Origin: Scatomorpha sp964535405
GTDB taxonomy: Bacteria > Bacillota > Clostridia > Oscillospirales > Oscillospiraceae
Direction: 5' to 3'
Length of the DNA: 39,491 nt
Assembly: GCA_964535405.1 (NCBI GenBank)
Contig: CAZHUG010000017.1
Span: forward strand, 1-39,491
Shown: positions 29,799 to 38,068 of the stretch, piece by piece
How positions within the stretch are numbered: position 1 is the first letter of the stretch
How the letters are laid out: each line of letters opens with the position of its first letter
Translations under genes and position numbers: made by a program
Notes under the pieces: model-generated
What the model was told of the DNA's origin: nothing
The model's database searches: none
What the model saw: only the letters and a program-made list of their open reading frames with translations

Positions 29799-30161
29799 TT
29801 ATTTTTGCATAACGTCCGTATCTCCGCTCAGATAGCCATTATATTTGGACATGTATTCCAAATAATTCCTGCGGATATCGCCAAGTGCCTTGATGAGCGA
29901 CTTCGACGCGTTGCCCTGATGCCGGAAGGTGACTTCCTCGACCATGGCGTCAAAATCATCGACTATCCCTTTTCCGATAAAATAGCTTCGCACCATGCTT
30001 ACGGCGAGCTCCGAGAGCAGTGTAACGGAAACGCCTTCAACCTTGCCGGTTTCGAGCTGAATTTTGAGTCCGAGCGTCAACATCCCGTTGACAGCGGTGG
30101 TGGCGAGGGCCGAGGGCAGCTTGGCGTAGCCGCAGAAATATGCGGTTTCATACTTCAACAT
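29799..30161 (-). CDS. DUF3870 domain protein
   Basis: Small soluble protein of unknown function. The 120 residues match the DUF3870 pattern as I know it: AYFCGYAKLPSALA near the N-terminus, a central SVTLLSELAVSMVRSYFIGKGI, and the C-terminal FRHQGNASKSLIKALGDIRRNY. ATG 30161 lies behind a perfect AAGGAGG; an in-frame ATG 7 codons earlier overlaps that site and is rejected. It follows ribF by 42 bp in the same direction and is the last gene before the terminator that precedes the carboxylate cluster, so it could belong to either unit. No enzymatic residues can be named. Confidence 0.75.
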   Translation of the reverse strand: MLKYETAYFCGYAKLPSALATTAVNGMLTLGLKIQLETGKVEGVSVTLLSELAVSMVRSYFIGKGIVDDFDAMVEEVTFRHQGNASKSLIKALGDIRRNYLEYMSKYNGYLSGDTDVMQK

Positions 30162-30203
30162 GATTCCTTCCTCCTTACTCATAAATTTTTCACAGTCAGT
30201 ATT

Positions 30204-31106
30204 CTATTTTTCCAGCTTGAAATACTCTCTTGTCGTGTCCGCATCGCGCAGAATCTGCGCGCGCAGCTCGTCAACACCCGCAAACCTGCACTCATCACGG
30301 ATGAAATCGTGAAACTCCACGCGAACCCTGTGGTCATAGAGATCGCCCTCGAAATCAAGAATATAGCTCTCAACCGAGACGCGGTCGCCGCCGGAGACCG
30401 TCGGCCGCACGCCGATGTTCGTCACCGCCATATGCTCCGAGCCGTTGTCCAGAAACACCTTCGCGGCATACACGCCGTGGCGGGGAACGACGACTCCGCC
30501 CTCGAAGCGCATGTTGATCGTCGGCGTTCCGAGCTTCACACCGAGCTGAAAACCGTAATGCACGGTGTCAATCAGCGAATGCGGATGACCCAGAAGCTCG
30601 TTTACTTTTTTCATATCGCCCGACTCGATAAGCTGTCTTATGCGTGTCGAGCTCACAACCTCGCCGTCAATTTTGACCGCGGGGATGACGTCACAGCCAA
30701 GCCCGTGCTCCGCGCAGTATTCGGCAAGGCGGTCTGCCCTGCCCTCGCCCTTCTGCCCGAAGGTGAAATCGTGCCCCACCACAAAATGGCAGGCGTGCAG
30801 CTCGTCTATGAGCGATGCGACAAATTCCCTCCAGGGCATGTTCATGATCCGGCGGTTAAAATGCAGGAAAATCACGTTCTCTATGCCAAAAATGCGCCGA
30901 ATGATATCCGCGCGTCCCTCCGGCGAGTTTATAAGCGGAACCTCCGCCCCGCTGACCAGCGTATCCGGATGCACATCAAAGGTCATGACCGACGGCACCA
31001 GCCCCAGCTCGTCCGCCCGCGCCTTCGTCATGCGCATAAGCGCCGCGTGTCCCACATGCAGTCCATCGAAAAAACCCAGGGCAATTACTCTCTTTTTATC
31101 CTTCAT
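30204..31106 (-). CDS. ribF: Bifunctional riboflavin kinase / FAD synthetase
   Basis: Makes FMN from riboflavin and FAD from FMN. The N-terminal FAD-synthetase half has GFFDGLHVGH (HxGH nucleotidyltransferase motif) and VSSTRIRQLI. The C-terminal kinase half (from about residue 185) has LGTPTINM, where PTAN is more usual, and GVYAAKVFL, TNIGVRPTV and the Glu in VESYILDF. The 300 residues are normal length. GAGGTATAGAG precedes ATG 31106, 2 bp after the truB stop. truB-ribF is a standard Firmicute pair. Confidence 0.95.
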   Translation of the reverse strand: MKDKKRVIALGFFDGLHVGHAALMRMTKARADELGLVPSVMTFDVHPDTLVSGAEVPLINSPEGRADIIRRIFGIENVIFLHFNRRIMNMPWREFVASLIDELHACHFVVGHDFTFGQKGEGRADRLAEYCAEHGLGCDVIPAVKIDGEVVSSTRIRQLIESGDMKKVNELLGHPHSLIDTVHYGFQLGVKLGTPTINMRFEGGVVVPRHGVYAAKVFLDNGSEHMAVTNIGVRPTVSGGDRVSVESYILDFEGDLYDHRVRVEFHDFIRDECRFAGVDELRAQILRDADTTREYFKLEK

Positions 31107-31108
31107 CT

Positions 31109-31966
31109 CTATACCTCGAAGAAACTCTTTATAGTTGACATAACACCCGACGCTACCTGTCCGAGCATGAGGAAAGTCCCTTCCTCGGCGTAGACCCTGT
31201 ATTCACCGTCGGGCGCGTTGATATCGAAATCCGCGCCGACACGGACGCGACCCTCCGCCCACTTATCCACGTACAGCGCGGGCTGCGACTCAAACAGCGT
31301 ATCCACCGGCAGCAGAAATTTCTCCACTCCCCCGCTTTGAAGCTCCGCAAGGCTGTGGGCATCGGCAAGCTTGAACTTGCCGGCGCGTGTGCGGCGCAGT
31401 GCGGACATACAGGCGCCACAGCCCAGCGCGTCGCCGATGTCGGCGCAGAGGCTGCGGATATATGTACCCTTGGAGCAGCTGATGTCTAAAAGGAAATCGC
31501 GCCCGGACTCGCCGCTGCACTCCAGCTCAAATATCGTCACGCGTCGGGCTTTGCGCTCGACCTCGCCTCCCGCGCGGGCAATCTCGTAGAGCTTTTTGCC
31601 GTTTATCTTTATGGCTGAATACATCGGCGGCACTTGCTCAAGCTCGCCGCGAAACCGCGGCAGCACGCCCTCCAGCTCCTCGCGGCGGACGCTGGTCTGG
31701 GTCTCGGAGAGAACCCTGCCCGTCGTATCGAGTGTGTCGGTGACAAGTCCCGGGCGCAGGGCGGCGCGATAAGCCTTCTCCTGCGACTCGGCAAACTCGA
31801 CAGCGCGCGTCGCGCGACCGATGAAAACGACGAGCAGTCCCGTCGCCATCGGGTCGAGCGTGCCGGAGTGGCCGATGCGTTTTATACGCGTGATGCCGCG
31901 CAGCTTTGCCACGACATCGTGGCTTGTCCAGCCCGCGGGTTTATCCACAAGCAAAATCCCGTTCAT
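31109..31966 (-). CDS. truB: tRNA pseudouridine(55) synthase
   Basis: Forms pseudouridine 55 in the T-loop of tRNAs. ATG 31966 gives MNGILLVDKPAGWTSHDVV, the canonical N-terminus, and overlaps the nrnA stop as ATGA; an ATG 4 codons earlier is less likely. The catalytic Asp lies in HSGTLDPMATGLL. The YRAALRPG, VPPMYSAIKINGKKLYEIAR and C-terminal PUA-like parts are recognisable. 285 residues. Lies in the rbfA-nrnA-truB-ribF order typical of Firmicutes. Confidence 0.95.
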   Translation of the reverse strand: MNGILLVDKPAGWTSHDVVAKLRGITRIKRIGHSGTLDPMATGLLVVFIGRATRAVEFAESQEKAYRAALRPGLVTDTLDTTGRVLSETQTSVRREELEGVLPRFRGELEQVPPMYSAIKINGKKLYEIARAGGEVERKARRVTIFELECSGESGRDFLLDISCSKGTYIRSLCADIGDALGCGACMSALRRTRAGKFKLADAHSLAELQSGGVEKFLLPVDTLFESQPALYVDKWAEGRVRVGADFDINAPDGEYRVYAEEGTFLMLGQVASGVMSTIKSFFEV

Positions 31967-32904
31967 GCTTCCGGCCATTTTTCGTCGATTGCCGCGAGCA
32001 CACGGCGCAGCGCCTCCTCCGGCGGGCAGTAAAGCGTGCAGCCTGCCGCCATGGCGTGTCCCCCGCCGTCAAAGACGGCGCAGATCTCCGAGACGTTGAC
32101 CTCCGGCTTCGAGCGCAGTGAAATTTTGCACTCGTCGTCGGTCATTTCCCTTATCGTCACGCTGACAACGGAGCCCTCGGCACGTCCGGCAAGACCGGAG
32201 AGATCCTCACAATCGGCCTCGCGCGCGCCGCAGTCGGCGATCATTTCCCGCGTTATCAGAGCGGCGCTTATCTTGCCGCCGCGAAAATACTGCAATTTGG
32301 AGAGAATTTCGCCCTCAAGCGCCATCCTCGCGCGCGTCATGGTGCGGAAGATGAGAATATTAATCTTGCTGTTGTCAGCGCCGTATTCGATGAGCTCCGC
32401 CGCCGCGCGCAGTGTCGCGGCGTTCGTGTTGGAGTACTGAAAACAGCCCGTGTCCGTGCTGACTGCGATGTATAAAAGCTCCGCCTCCTCCGGCGTCAGG
32501 TCGCCGCAGAGGCATTTTATTATCTCCAGCACCAGCTCGCCGCAGGCGGAGCAGTCCATGAGACAGAGCTTCTCGGCAAAGCGCGTGTTCGACTTGTGGT
32601 GGTCGATGGCAAGGTCGATCCTCTCCGGCATGCCCGCGGGCAGAAGCTGCGCGTCTGCCACATCGACCGACACGGCATAAGACGCAAACAATCCTTCCGG
32701 CGCCAGATAGTGCGCGACGAAAGGCTCATAGGTTTCCGTTATTTCGGGGTTATTAAAGCAAAACGCTCTCTTGCCGATGCGGCGCAGGGCAGAACACAGC
32801 GCGGCGCCGCTGCCGAGTGTATCTCCGTCAGGGCGCCTGTGGCTTATTATTAAAAAATCGTCATGCTCACGCAGATGGCGGGCACATTCACTTGCTGTCA
32901 TCAT
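31963..32904 (-). CDS. nrnA: DHH-family phosphoesterase, NrnA-like (nanoRNase / pAp phosphatase)
   Basis: Degrades 2-5 nt RNAs from the 5' or 3' end and/or 3'-phosphoadenosine 5'-phosphate (family knowledge). The DHH domain has ISHRRPDGDTLGSG, the Asp in VSVDVADAQ and the IDHHKSN motif, all metal ligands. The C-terminal DHHA1 domain ends with FDGGGHAMAAG. ATG 32904 (first of an ATG-ATG pair) follows GGACGGAG; the frame is open 11 codons further inside rbfA. It overlaps the 3' end of rbfA and is coupled with truB. 313 residues. Confidence 0.9.
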   Translation of the reverse strand: MMTASECARHLREHDDFLIISHRRPDGDTLGSGAALCSALRRIGKRAFCFNNPEITETYEPFVAHYLAPEGLFASYAVSVDVADAQLLPAGMPERIDLAIDHHKSNTRFAEKLCLMDCSACGELVLEIIKCLCGDLTPEEAELLYIAVSTDTGCFQYSNTNAATLRAAAELIEYGADNSKINILIFRTMTRARMALEGEILSKLQYFRGGKISAALITREMIADCGAREADCEDLSGLAGRAEGSVVSVTIREMTDDECKISLRSKPEVNVSEICAVFDGGGHAMAAGCTLYCPPEEALRRVLAAIDEKWPEA

Positions 32905-33274
32905 CGACTCCGTCCTCACTGTCCCCGGGTATGACAAGCCTTTCGATGATGCCGCTTATGTGTGCGCCATATTTCATCGAATGATCCAATTCGAAAACGA
33001 GCTCGGGCGTATAGCGCAGGGAAAGTGACTGGCCCAGCTCGTGCCTGAGCCAGCCGGACGAGGATTTGAGGCCCTTGAAGAAGCGCTTCTCGTCCAGCTC
33101 GCCATACACTGAGAGCCAAATTTTAGCGTAACGCAGGTCACCGGTCGTCTCCACACGGGTGACGCTTATCATCCCCTGATTCACGCGGGGATCCTTTATC
33201 TGGCGGAGCTTATCCGACAGCACACGCTGTATGTCGTCGTTCGTCCGCCCGATACGGTTAGATTTTGTAGCCAA
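32888..33274 (-). CDS. rbfA: 30S ribosome-binding factor A
   Basis: Assists maturation of the 16S rRNA 5' end and the 30S subunit. 128 residues with the type-II KH fold landmarks: RIGRTNDDIQRVLSDKL, DPRVNQGMISVTRVE, AKIWLSVYG and the C-terminal RYTPELVFELDHSMKYGAHIS. It begins 2 bp after the infB stop. Its acidic tail (EDGVDDDSK) overlaps the start of nrnA. Confidence 0.95.
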   Translation of the reverse strand: MATKSNRIGRTNDDIQRVLSDKLRQIKDPRVNQGMISVTRVETTGDLRYAKIWLSVYGELDEKRFFKGLKSSSGWLRHELGQSLSLRYTPELVFELDHSMKYGAHISGIIERLVIPGDSEDGVDDDSK

Positions 33275-33276
33275 AT

Positions 33277-35637
33277 TTATACCTCAATCTGCCTCATAAC
33301 GAAGGCTTCAATTATATCGCCCTCACGCTCATCGTTGTAGCGTTCAATCTGGATTCCGCACTCGTAGCCGGTTGCGACTTCCTTCACGTCGTCCTTGAAG
33401 CGGCGCAGTGACGCCATGTCGCCCTCAAAAAGAACGATTCCGTCGCGCACAAGGCGAACCTTACAGCCACGCTGGATTTTTCCGTCGTGGACATAGCAGC
33501 CGCAGATGGTGCCGAGCTTGGAGACCTTGTAGAGCTGGCGAACCTCGGCGTGGCCGATTATTACCTCCTCGTACTTAGGCGCAAGCATGCCCTTCATGGC
33601 GGCTTCGATCTCGTTTATGCAGTCGTAGATGACGCGGTACATGCGCATCTCGACTCCGGCTCTGGCAGCGCTGTCGCGCGCCACGTTGTCGGGTCTGACG
33701 TTGAAGCCGACGATAAGCGCACCGGAGGTGGCAGCCAGCATGACATCGGACTCGGAAATTGCGCCGACTGCGGCATGGATGACCTTGACGCGGACCTCCT
33801 CGTTGCCGAGCTTCTCAAGCGAGACCTTGACAGCCTCGGCGCTGCCCTGCACGTCGGCCTTGACGATGATGTTGAAGTCCTTGATCTCGCCCTGCTGAAT
33901 GCGCGCAAACAGATCCTCAAGCGTGACCTTTTTGGCGACGCCCAGAGTCTGCTCCTTGGCCTGAGTCTTGCGCTCATCGACAAGCTCGCGGGCCATGCGC
34001 TCGTCAGCAACGGCGTTGAAGGTGTCGCCCGCTCCCGGAACCTCGTTCATACCGGCAATCTCAACCGGCACGGAGGGACCCGCGGAGGTGACGCGCTCAC
34101 CCTTGTCGTTTATCATCGTGCGGACGCGGCCGACAGCCGTTCCGGCGATGATGATATCGCTCTGACTCAGGGTTCCGTTCTGCACAAGAACCGTCATGAT
34201 CGGGCCGCGGCCCTTGTCAAGACGCGCCTCGATGACGATGCCCTTCGCAGCGCGCCCGGGGTTTGCCTTAAGCTCCTGCATCTCCGCCACGAGGACGAGA
34301 TTTTCGAGCAGGTTGTCGATGCCCTCGCCGGTCTTGGCGGAAATCTCGCATATGATCGTCTCGCCGCCCCACTCCTCACTGACAAGCTCGTGCTCGGTGA
34401 GCTGCTGCTTGATGCGGTCGGGGTTTGCGCCGGGAACGTCCATCTTGTTTATCGCGACGACGATGGGGATTCCGGCGGCCTTGGCGTGGTTGATGGATTC
34501 AACCGTCTGCGGCATGATTCCGTCGTTTGCCGCGACAACCAGGATTGCGATATCGGTTGCCGACGCACCGCGGGCACGCATGGAGGTGAATGCCTCATGT
34601 CCCGGTGTGTCCAGGAAGGTTATGGGGCTGCCGTTGATGTCAACGGTGTATGCGCCGATGTGCTGGGTGATGCCGCCGGCCTCGCCGGAGGCGACCTTGG
34701 CGCTTCTGATCCTGTCGAGCAGGCTGGTCTTGCCGTGGTCAACGTGACCCATGACGACGACGACAGGTGCCCTGGACTCAAGCTCCTCCGCCTTGTCCTC
34801 GCGAACGTCGATAAGCTTCTCCTCGACGGTGACGACAACCTCGCGCTCAACCTTGCAACCGAGCTCCATCGCGACGAATGCCGCGGTGTCATAATCTATT
34901 ATGTCCGATAAAGACGCCATTACGCCATTTTTAACAAGTGCGCGCACGACCTCCGAACCGGTCTTCTTCATGCGTAGGGCAAGCTCGCCGACACCGATCT
35001 CGTCGGGTATCTGAACCTTGAGCTGTGCCTTCTTCGCAATTTCAAACTGCAGCTTCTGCATGCGCTCGCGATCCTCGGCCCTGCGCTTTGCGCTTGCCGC
35101 GGCCTGCTGCTGACGCTGGCGCTGCTTGTTCTGGAATTTTTCTTTGCCGGGCTTGAGCTTCGCGCCGCCGTGTGCACCGGCGAGCTTGTCGAAGCGCTCG
35201 TCATACTTGCCGAGGTTCACGTTGCCGCCGCCTCGGGTGTCGATGACGCGCTTTTCCGGCACCTTGCGCGAGATATGCGTGGTGTGCTGCTGCGGCTTGG
35301 CGGCCGGGGCAGACTGCTGTGCGCCGGTCTGTGCCCTGCCCTGCTGGGGTCTTGCCTGCTGCTGGGTGCCCTGCTGCTTTGCCGGCGCCGCGGGCTTCTT
35401 TCCAGCGGCGGCTGCCGCCTTTTCAGGCACGGCGGGAACCTTGAACAGATCCTCCATGCTTACGACCTGGTTCTCCTGAGTCAGTGACTCAAAGACAACG
35501 GAAAGCTCCTTATCGTCGAGAACCTGCATATGATTTTTAGGCGTTGTCGCATACTTCGTAAGTATCTCGGTAACGCCCCTCGAGGTCATGCCAAAATCCT
35601 TGGCAAGCTCGTGTACCCTATATTTTTCAAAACTCAT
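33277..35637 (-). CDS. infB: Translation initiation factor IF-2
   Basis: GTPase that places initiator tRNA on the 30S subunit and joins the 50S. 786 residues. IF2-N domain (about 3-50); a low-complexity linker rich in Ala, Gln, Pro and Lys (about 70-200); a second IF2-N-like part. The G domain has GHVDHGKTSLLD (about 297), DTPGHEAF (about 343) and NKMD (about 397). Domains II-IV contain IVKADVQGSAEA and a C-terminal fMet-tRNA-binding part. ATG 35637 overlaps the ylxQ stop by 4 bp. Confidence 0.97.
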   Translation of the reverse strand: MSFEKYRVHELAKDFGMTSRGVTEILTKYATTPKNHMQVLDDKELSVVFESLTQENQVVSMEDLFKVPAVPEKAAAAAGKKPAAPAKQQGTQQQARPQQGRAQTGAQQSAPAAKPQQHTTHISRKVPEKRVIDTRGGGNVNLGKYDERFDKLAGAHGGAKLKPGKEKFQNKQRQRQQQAAASAKRRAEDRERMQKLQFEIAKKAQLKVQIPDEIGVGELALRMKKTGSEVVRALVKNGVMASLSDIIDYDTAAFVAMELGCKVEREVVVTVEEKLIDVREDKAEELESRAPVVVVMGHVDHGKTSLLDRIRSAKVASGEAGGITQHIGAYTVDINGSPITFLDTPGHEAFTSMRARGASATDIAILVVAANDGIMPQTVESINHAKAAGIPIVVAINKMDVPGANPDRIKQQLTEHELVSEEWGGETIICEISAKTGEGIDNLLENLVLVAEMQELKANPGRAAKGIVIEARLDKGRGPIMTVLVQNGTLSQSDIIIAGTAVGRVRTMINDKGERVTSAGPSVPVEIAGMNEVPGAGDTFNAVADERMARELVDERKTQAKEQTLGVAKKVTLEDLFARIQQGEIKDFNIIVKADVQGSAEAVKVSLEKLGNEEVRVKVIHAAVGAISESDVMLAATSGALIVGFNVRPDNVARDSAARAGVEMRMYRVIYDCINEIEAAMKGMLAPKYEEVIIGHAEVRQLYKVSKLGTICGCYVHDGKIQRGCKVRLVRDGIVLFEGDMASLRRFKDDVKEVATGYECGIQIERYNDEREGDIIEAFVMRQIEV

Positions 35638-36047
35638 GCTTTACCCCTCCCTGGTTTCCTTTTTGGCCCTGTGGCCTTTCGTCTGGCCGCTTTATCGGCC
35701 CGGCGCTCCATTTCCTGCGCCAAAGGCCCATAACGGGCCGGTTCACACTCTGCCAGCGCTTTTAAAAACGCGGACGAAAGACCAATGTCCTTCGCAGCCA
35801 TTAGACTACAGCCTGCTTTGCCAAGCTTCTCCGAGAGTTCCAGACTGGCAAACGGCAGCTCGACCAGCAATGCCCGTCTGCCCTCCAGCACGCCCTCGGC
35901 GATTGATCGCTGCTTTTGCGAGGCATCTGATGCCAAGAGAACCAGCCGCGCTTCGCCTGCCGAAACGGCAGCACTGGTCGCGGTTTCTCCTATTTCCAGC
36001 TTTCCAGCCTTTCGCATCAGTCCAAGGTAATTAAGAGCCTTATTCGT
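35634..36047 (-). CDS. YlxQ-like L7Ae-family RNA-binding protein, probable ACG start
   Basis: Small RNA-binding protein of the L7Ae/L30e fold found between ylxR and infB. The first ATG in frame (36017) gives MRKAGKLEIGE and has no ribosome-binding site. The ten codons before it encode NKALNYLGL, which completes the conserved family start (LLGLxRKAGK). They begin at ACG (36047-36045), 9 nt after a GGAGG and overlapping the ylxR stop. Either ACG is the start codon or a base differs from a real ATG. The protein is then 137 residues with LVLLASDAS typical of the family and a basic tail. A start at 36017 remains possible. Confidence 0.75.
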   Translation of the reverse strand, partial: TNKALNYLGLMRKAGKLEIGETATSAAVSAGEARLVLLASDASQKQRSIAEGVLEGRRALLVELPFASLELSEKLGKAGCSLMAAKDIGLSSAFLKALAECEPARYGPLAQEMERRADKAARRKATGPKRKPGRGKA

Positions 36048-36312
36048 CTTGTTCGTCCTCCAGCTCGGCCGTGAGTCTTTCCAGAATCTCGCCCGGTATT
36101 TTAATCTCTAATGCTCTGTCGAGCGCGCGAGATTTGATCGCTTTTTTGAGACAGTCCGCACTGCGGCAGACATATGCACCTCTGCCGGGCAACTTTCCCC
36201 GCATATCCAGGGAAATTTCACCCTCGGGCGAGCGCACAACGCGCAGAAGCTCCGGCTTCGGCTTCATCTCGCGGCAGCCGAGGCATTGCCGCTGAGGTAT
36301 CTTCTTTGCCAT
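36040..36312 (-). CDS. YlxR family protein (DUF448)
   Basis: Short nucleic-acid-binding-type protein conserved in the nusA-infB operon; reported in some species to affect transcription or RNase P, not settled. 90 residues with the signature QRQCLGCREMKPKPELLRVV, GKLPGRGAYVCRS and a C-terminal helix. GGGGATC upstream of ATG 36312 is a modest site. It lies 26 bp after nusA, and its last codons hold the probable ylxQ start. Confidence 0.92.
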   Translation of the reverse strand: MAKKIPQRQCLGCREMKPKPELLRVVRSPEGEISLDMRGKLPGRGAYVCRSADCLKKAIKSRALDRALEIKIPGEILERLTAELEDEQDE

Positions 36313-36338
36313 TATATGATCCCCCGTTTCAGAAGGCT

Positions 36339-37391
36339 CTAGGCCTCGGTATCGGGCTTAATGTCGATCTTATAGCCCGTCAGCTTCGCAGCCAGACGCG
36401 CGTTCTGCCCTTCCTTGCCGATCGCAAGTGAGAGCTGATTTTCAGGAACCACCACGCGGCAGCTTCTGCCCTCGTCGAGCAGGGTGACACTTATGACATC
36501 CGAGGGCGCCAGAGCTGCGGCGACATAGTCCTCGGGATTTTCACTGAATTTCACGATATCGACCTTCTCACCGCCGAGCTCGTCAACGATGGACGCGACA
36601 CGCCCGCCGCGGGGGCCGACGCAGGCGCCGATGGGATCGACATCCGGATCGTCACTCCAAACAGCCATCTTGGTGCGGCTGCCGGCTTCACGGGCCAGGG
36701 ACCTGATCTCCACAGTGCCGTCGAATATCTCGGGAACCTCAAGCTCGAACAGGCGCTTGACAAGCCCCGGGTGGGTGCGGGAAATGAGAACCTGCGGGCC
36801 GCGGGTGGATTTGCGAACCTCGACCACGTAGACCTTGATTCTGTCGCCCTCGCGCAGGTCTTCGCCCTTTATGCGCTCCGCCGGGGCGAGCATTGCCTCG
36901 GTAAACTCGGAATTTGAGTTTATCTTTATGGAGACGCTGCCGGTGCGCGGCTCTACGCGGGAGACGACTCCCGTGAGAATTTCGTGCTCCTTGGAGGTGA
37001 ACTCATCATATATGATGCCGCGCTCAGCCTCACGTATGCCCTGGATGATGACCTGCTTCGCAGCCTGAGCCGCGATGCGTCCGAACTTCTTGGTCTCCAC
37101 AGGGATTGCGATGACATCATCGAGCTTTGCGCGCTTTGAAACCTTGTGCGCAGCCTCAATAGATATCTGCTCGGTCGACTCCTCGACCTGTTCGACAACG
37201 GTCTTGTTTATGACCAGCTCAATGCGCTTTTTGCCCTCGTCAAGTATTACTTCGACATTATCTCCGTATTCCGGATGGTCCTTTCGGAAAGCGGCCAGCA
37301 TCGCCTGCTGTATCTTATCGAACATATATGCCCGAGGAATGCCCTTTTCCTTCTCAATGTCTTCAATTGCAGTGAAAAACTCTGCGTTCAT
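36339..37391 (-). CDS. nusA: Transcription termination/antitermination protein NusA
   Basis: RNA polymerase-associated factor affecting pausing, termination and antitermination. 350 residues in the short Gram-positive form: N-terminal polymerase-binding domain (about 1-125), S1 domain (KEHEILTGVVSRVEPRTG, about 132-200) and two KH domains (VDPIGACVGPRGGRV, and LSLAIGKEGQNARLAAKLTG at the C-terminus). No acidic repeat domain. In the rimP-nusA-ylxR-ylxQ-infB order of Firmicutes. Confidence 0.96.
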   Translation of the reverse strand: MNAEFFTAIEDIEKEKGIPRAYMFDKIQQAMLAAFRKDHPEYGDNVEVILDEGKKRIELVINKTVVEQVEESTEQISIEAAHKVSKRAKLDDVIAIPVETKKFGRIAAQAAKQVIIQGIREAERGIIYDEFTSKEHEILTGVVSRVEPRTGSVSIKINSNSEFTEAMLAPAERIKGEDLREGDRIKVYVVEVRKSTRGPQVLISRTHPGLVKRLFELEVPEIFDGTVEIRSLAREAGSRTKMAVWSDDPDVDPIGACVGPRGGRVASIVDELGGEKVDIVKFSENPEDYVAAALAPSDVISVTLLDEGRSCRVVVPENQLSLAIGKEGQNARLAAKLTGYKIDIKPDTEA

Positions 37392-37411
37392 TCAAATGCT
37401 CCTTATACAAC

Positions 37412-37867
37412 TTATATTGTCACGCGCAGCCTGACCTGAGCCACCTGCGCTTTGTTAAACCTGGTTTTTTTGCCGGAGACTTCTATGCTCACGTCCCCGT
37501 CCTCATACGCCAGCAGAGTGCCGACATGAAACTTCGCACCATCTAAGGGCTGATAGTGCCTGACCTCGACATTTGCGCCTATATACCGCTCAAAATCCGA
37601 CGGACGCTTCAAAGCCCTCTCAGCTCCTGCGGAGGATACCTCAAATGTGTAGTTCGTCGGTATCGGATCAACCTCGTCCAAAATTGGATCCAGGCCGCGG
37701 GACACCGCCTCGCAATCGTTTATCGAGACGCCGCCGTCCTTGTCGATATACACGCGCAGATACCATTGTCCGGTCTCTTTTATATACTCAACATCCCAAA
37801 CACTGCAACCGTTTGCCTCAGCCACCGGCCTTGCAAGCTCCTGCACAACATCTGTTATTTTGCTCAT
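37412..37867 (-). CDS. rimP: Ribosome maturation factor RimP
   Basis: Needed for 30S subunit assembly. ATG 37867 gives MSKITDVVQELARPVAEANG, the usual N-terminus, with 151 residues; a start 11 codons earlier (37900) is possible. Landmarks: LRVYIDKDGGVSINDCEAVSRGLDPILDE and TFEVSSAGAERALKRPSDF (short segments of each are diagnostic), followed by an Sm-like C-terminal domain. First gene of the nusA operon, 20 bp before nusA. Confidence 0.94.
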   Translation of the reverse strand: MSKITDVVQELARPVAEANGCSVWDVEYIKETGQWYLRVYIDKDGGVSINDCEAVSRGLDPILDEVDPIPTNYTFEVSSAGAERALKRPSDFERYIGANVEVRHYQPLDGAKFHVGTLLAYEDGDVSIEVSGKKTRFNKAQVAQVRLRVTI

Positions 37868-37910
37868 TCGTTCACCATTTCCCATATTCTGACAATTCAT
37901 TTTTAACCAA

Positions 37911-37933
37911 CAAAAAAGTGGGTGGGACCCACT
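37911..37933 (-). terminator. Terminator hairpin in the rimP-nusA operon leader
   Basis: AGTGGGT and ACCCACT (37917-37923, 37927-37933) form a 7-bp stem with a 3-nt loop. On the minus strand it is followed by six Ts. It sits 44 nt before the rimP start and only about 13 nt after the predicted transcription start, so every transcript from the local promoter must pass it. It may also end rpoC transcripts. Confidence 0.75.
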
Positions 37934-37952
37934 CGACCAATACCATCAGCCT

Positions 37953-37981
37953 ATATTACCATGCTGAGGTACATATTGCAA
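37953..37981 (-). promoter_or_regulatory. Sigma-A promoter of the rimP-nusA-infB operon
   Basis: TTGCAA (37976-37981) and TAATAT (37953-37958) on the minus strand are 17 bp apart. The start point would be near 37946, between the rpoC-end hairpin and the leader terminator. Confidence 0.6.
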
Positions 37982-38016
37982 GTGTTTTTTGGCCCTGCCG
38001 GACGTCTTTAACACCA

Positions 38017-38064
38017 CAAATATGGTGTGTGCCGCGCATTAATCTGCGCGGCACACTATATTTG
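38017..38064 (-). terminator. Large hairpin after rpoC, without a U-tract
   Basis: Five nt after the rpoC stop a 12-bp perfect stem GTGTGCCGCGCA/TGCGCGGCACAC (38027-38038, 38045-38056; 6-nt loop) is extended by CAAATA/TATTTG (38017-38022, 38059-38064) across a small internal loop. No T-run follows on the minus strand. It may be a processing or stability element, or a poor terminator. Confidence 0.6.
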
Positions 38065-38068
38065 GGTT

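Noticed and set aside
33487..34911. 474-codon open frame antisense to infB
   Set aside because: High GC and biased third positions leave long open frames opposite real genes. The infB protein on the other strand is unmistakable, and the antisense product is low-complexity with no family resemblance.
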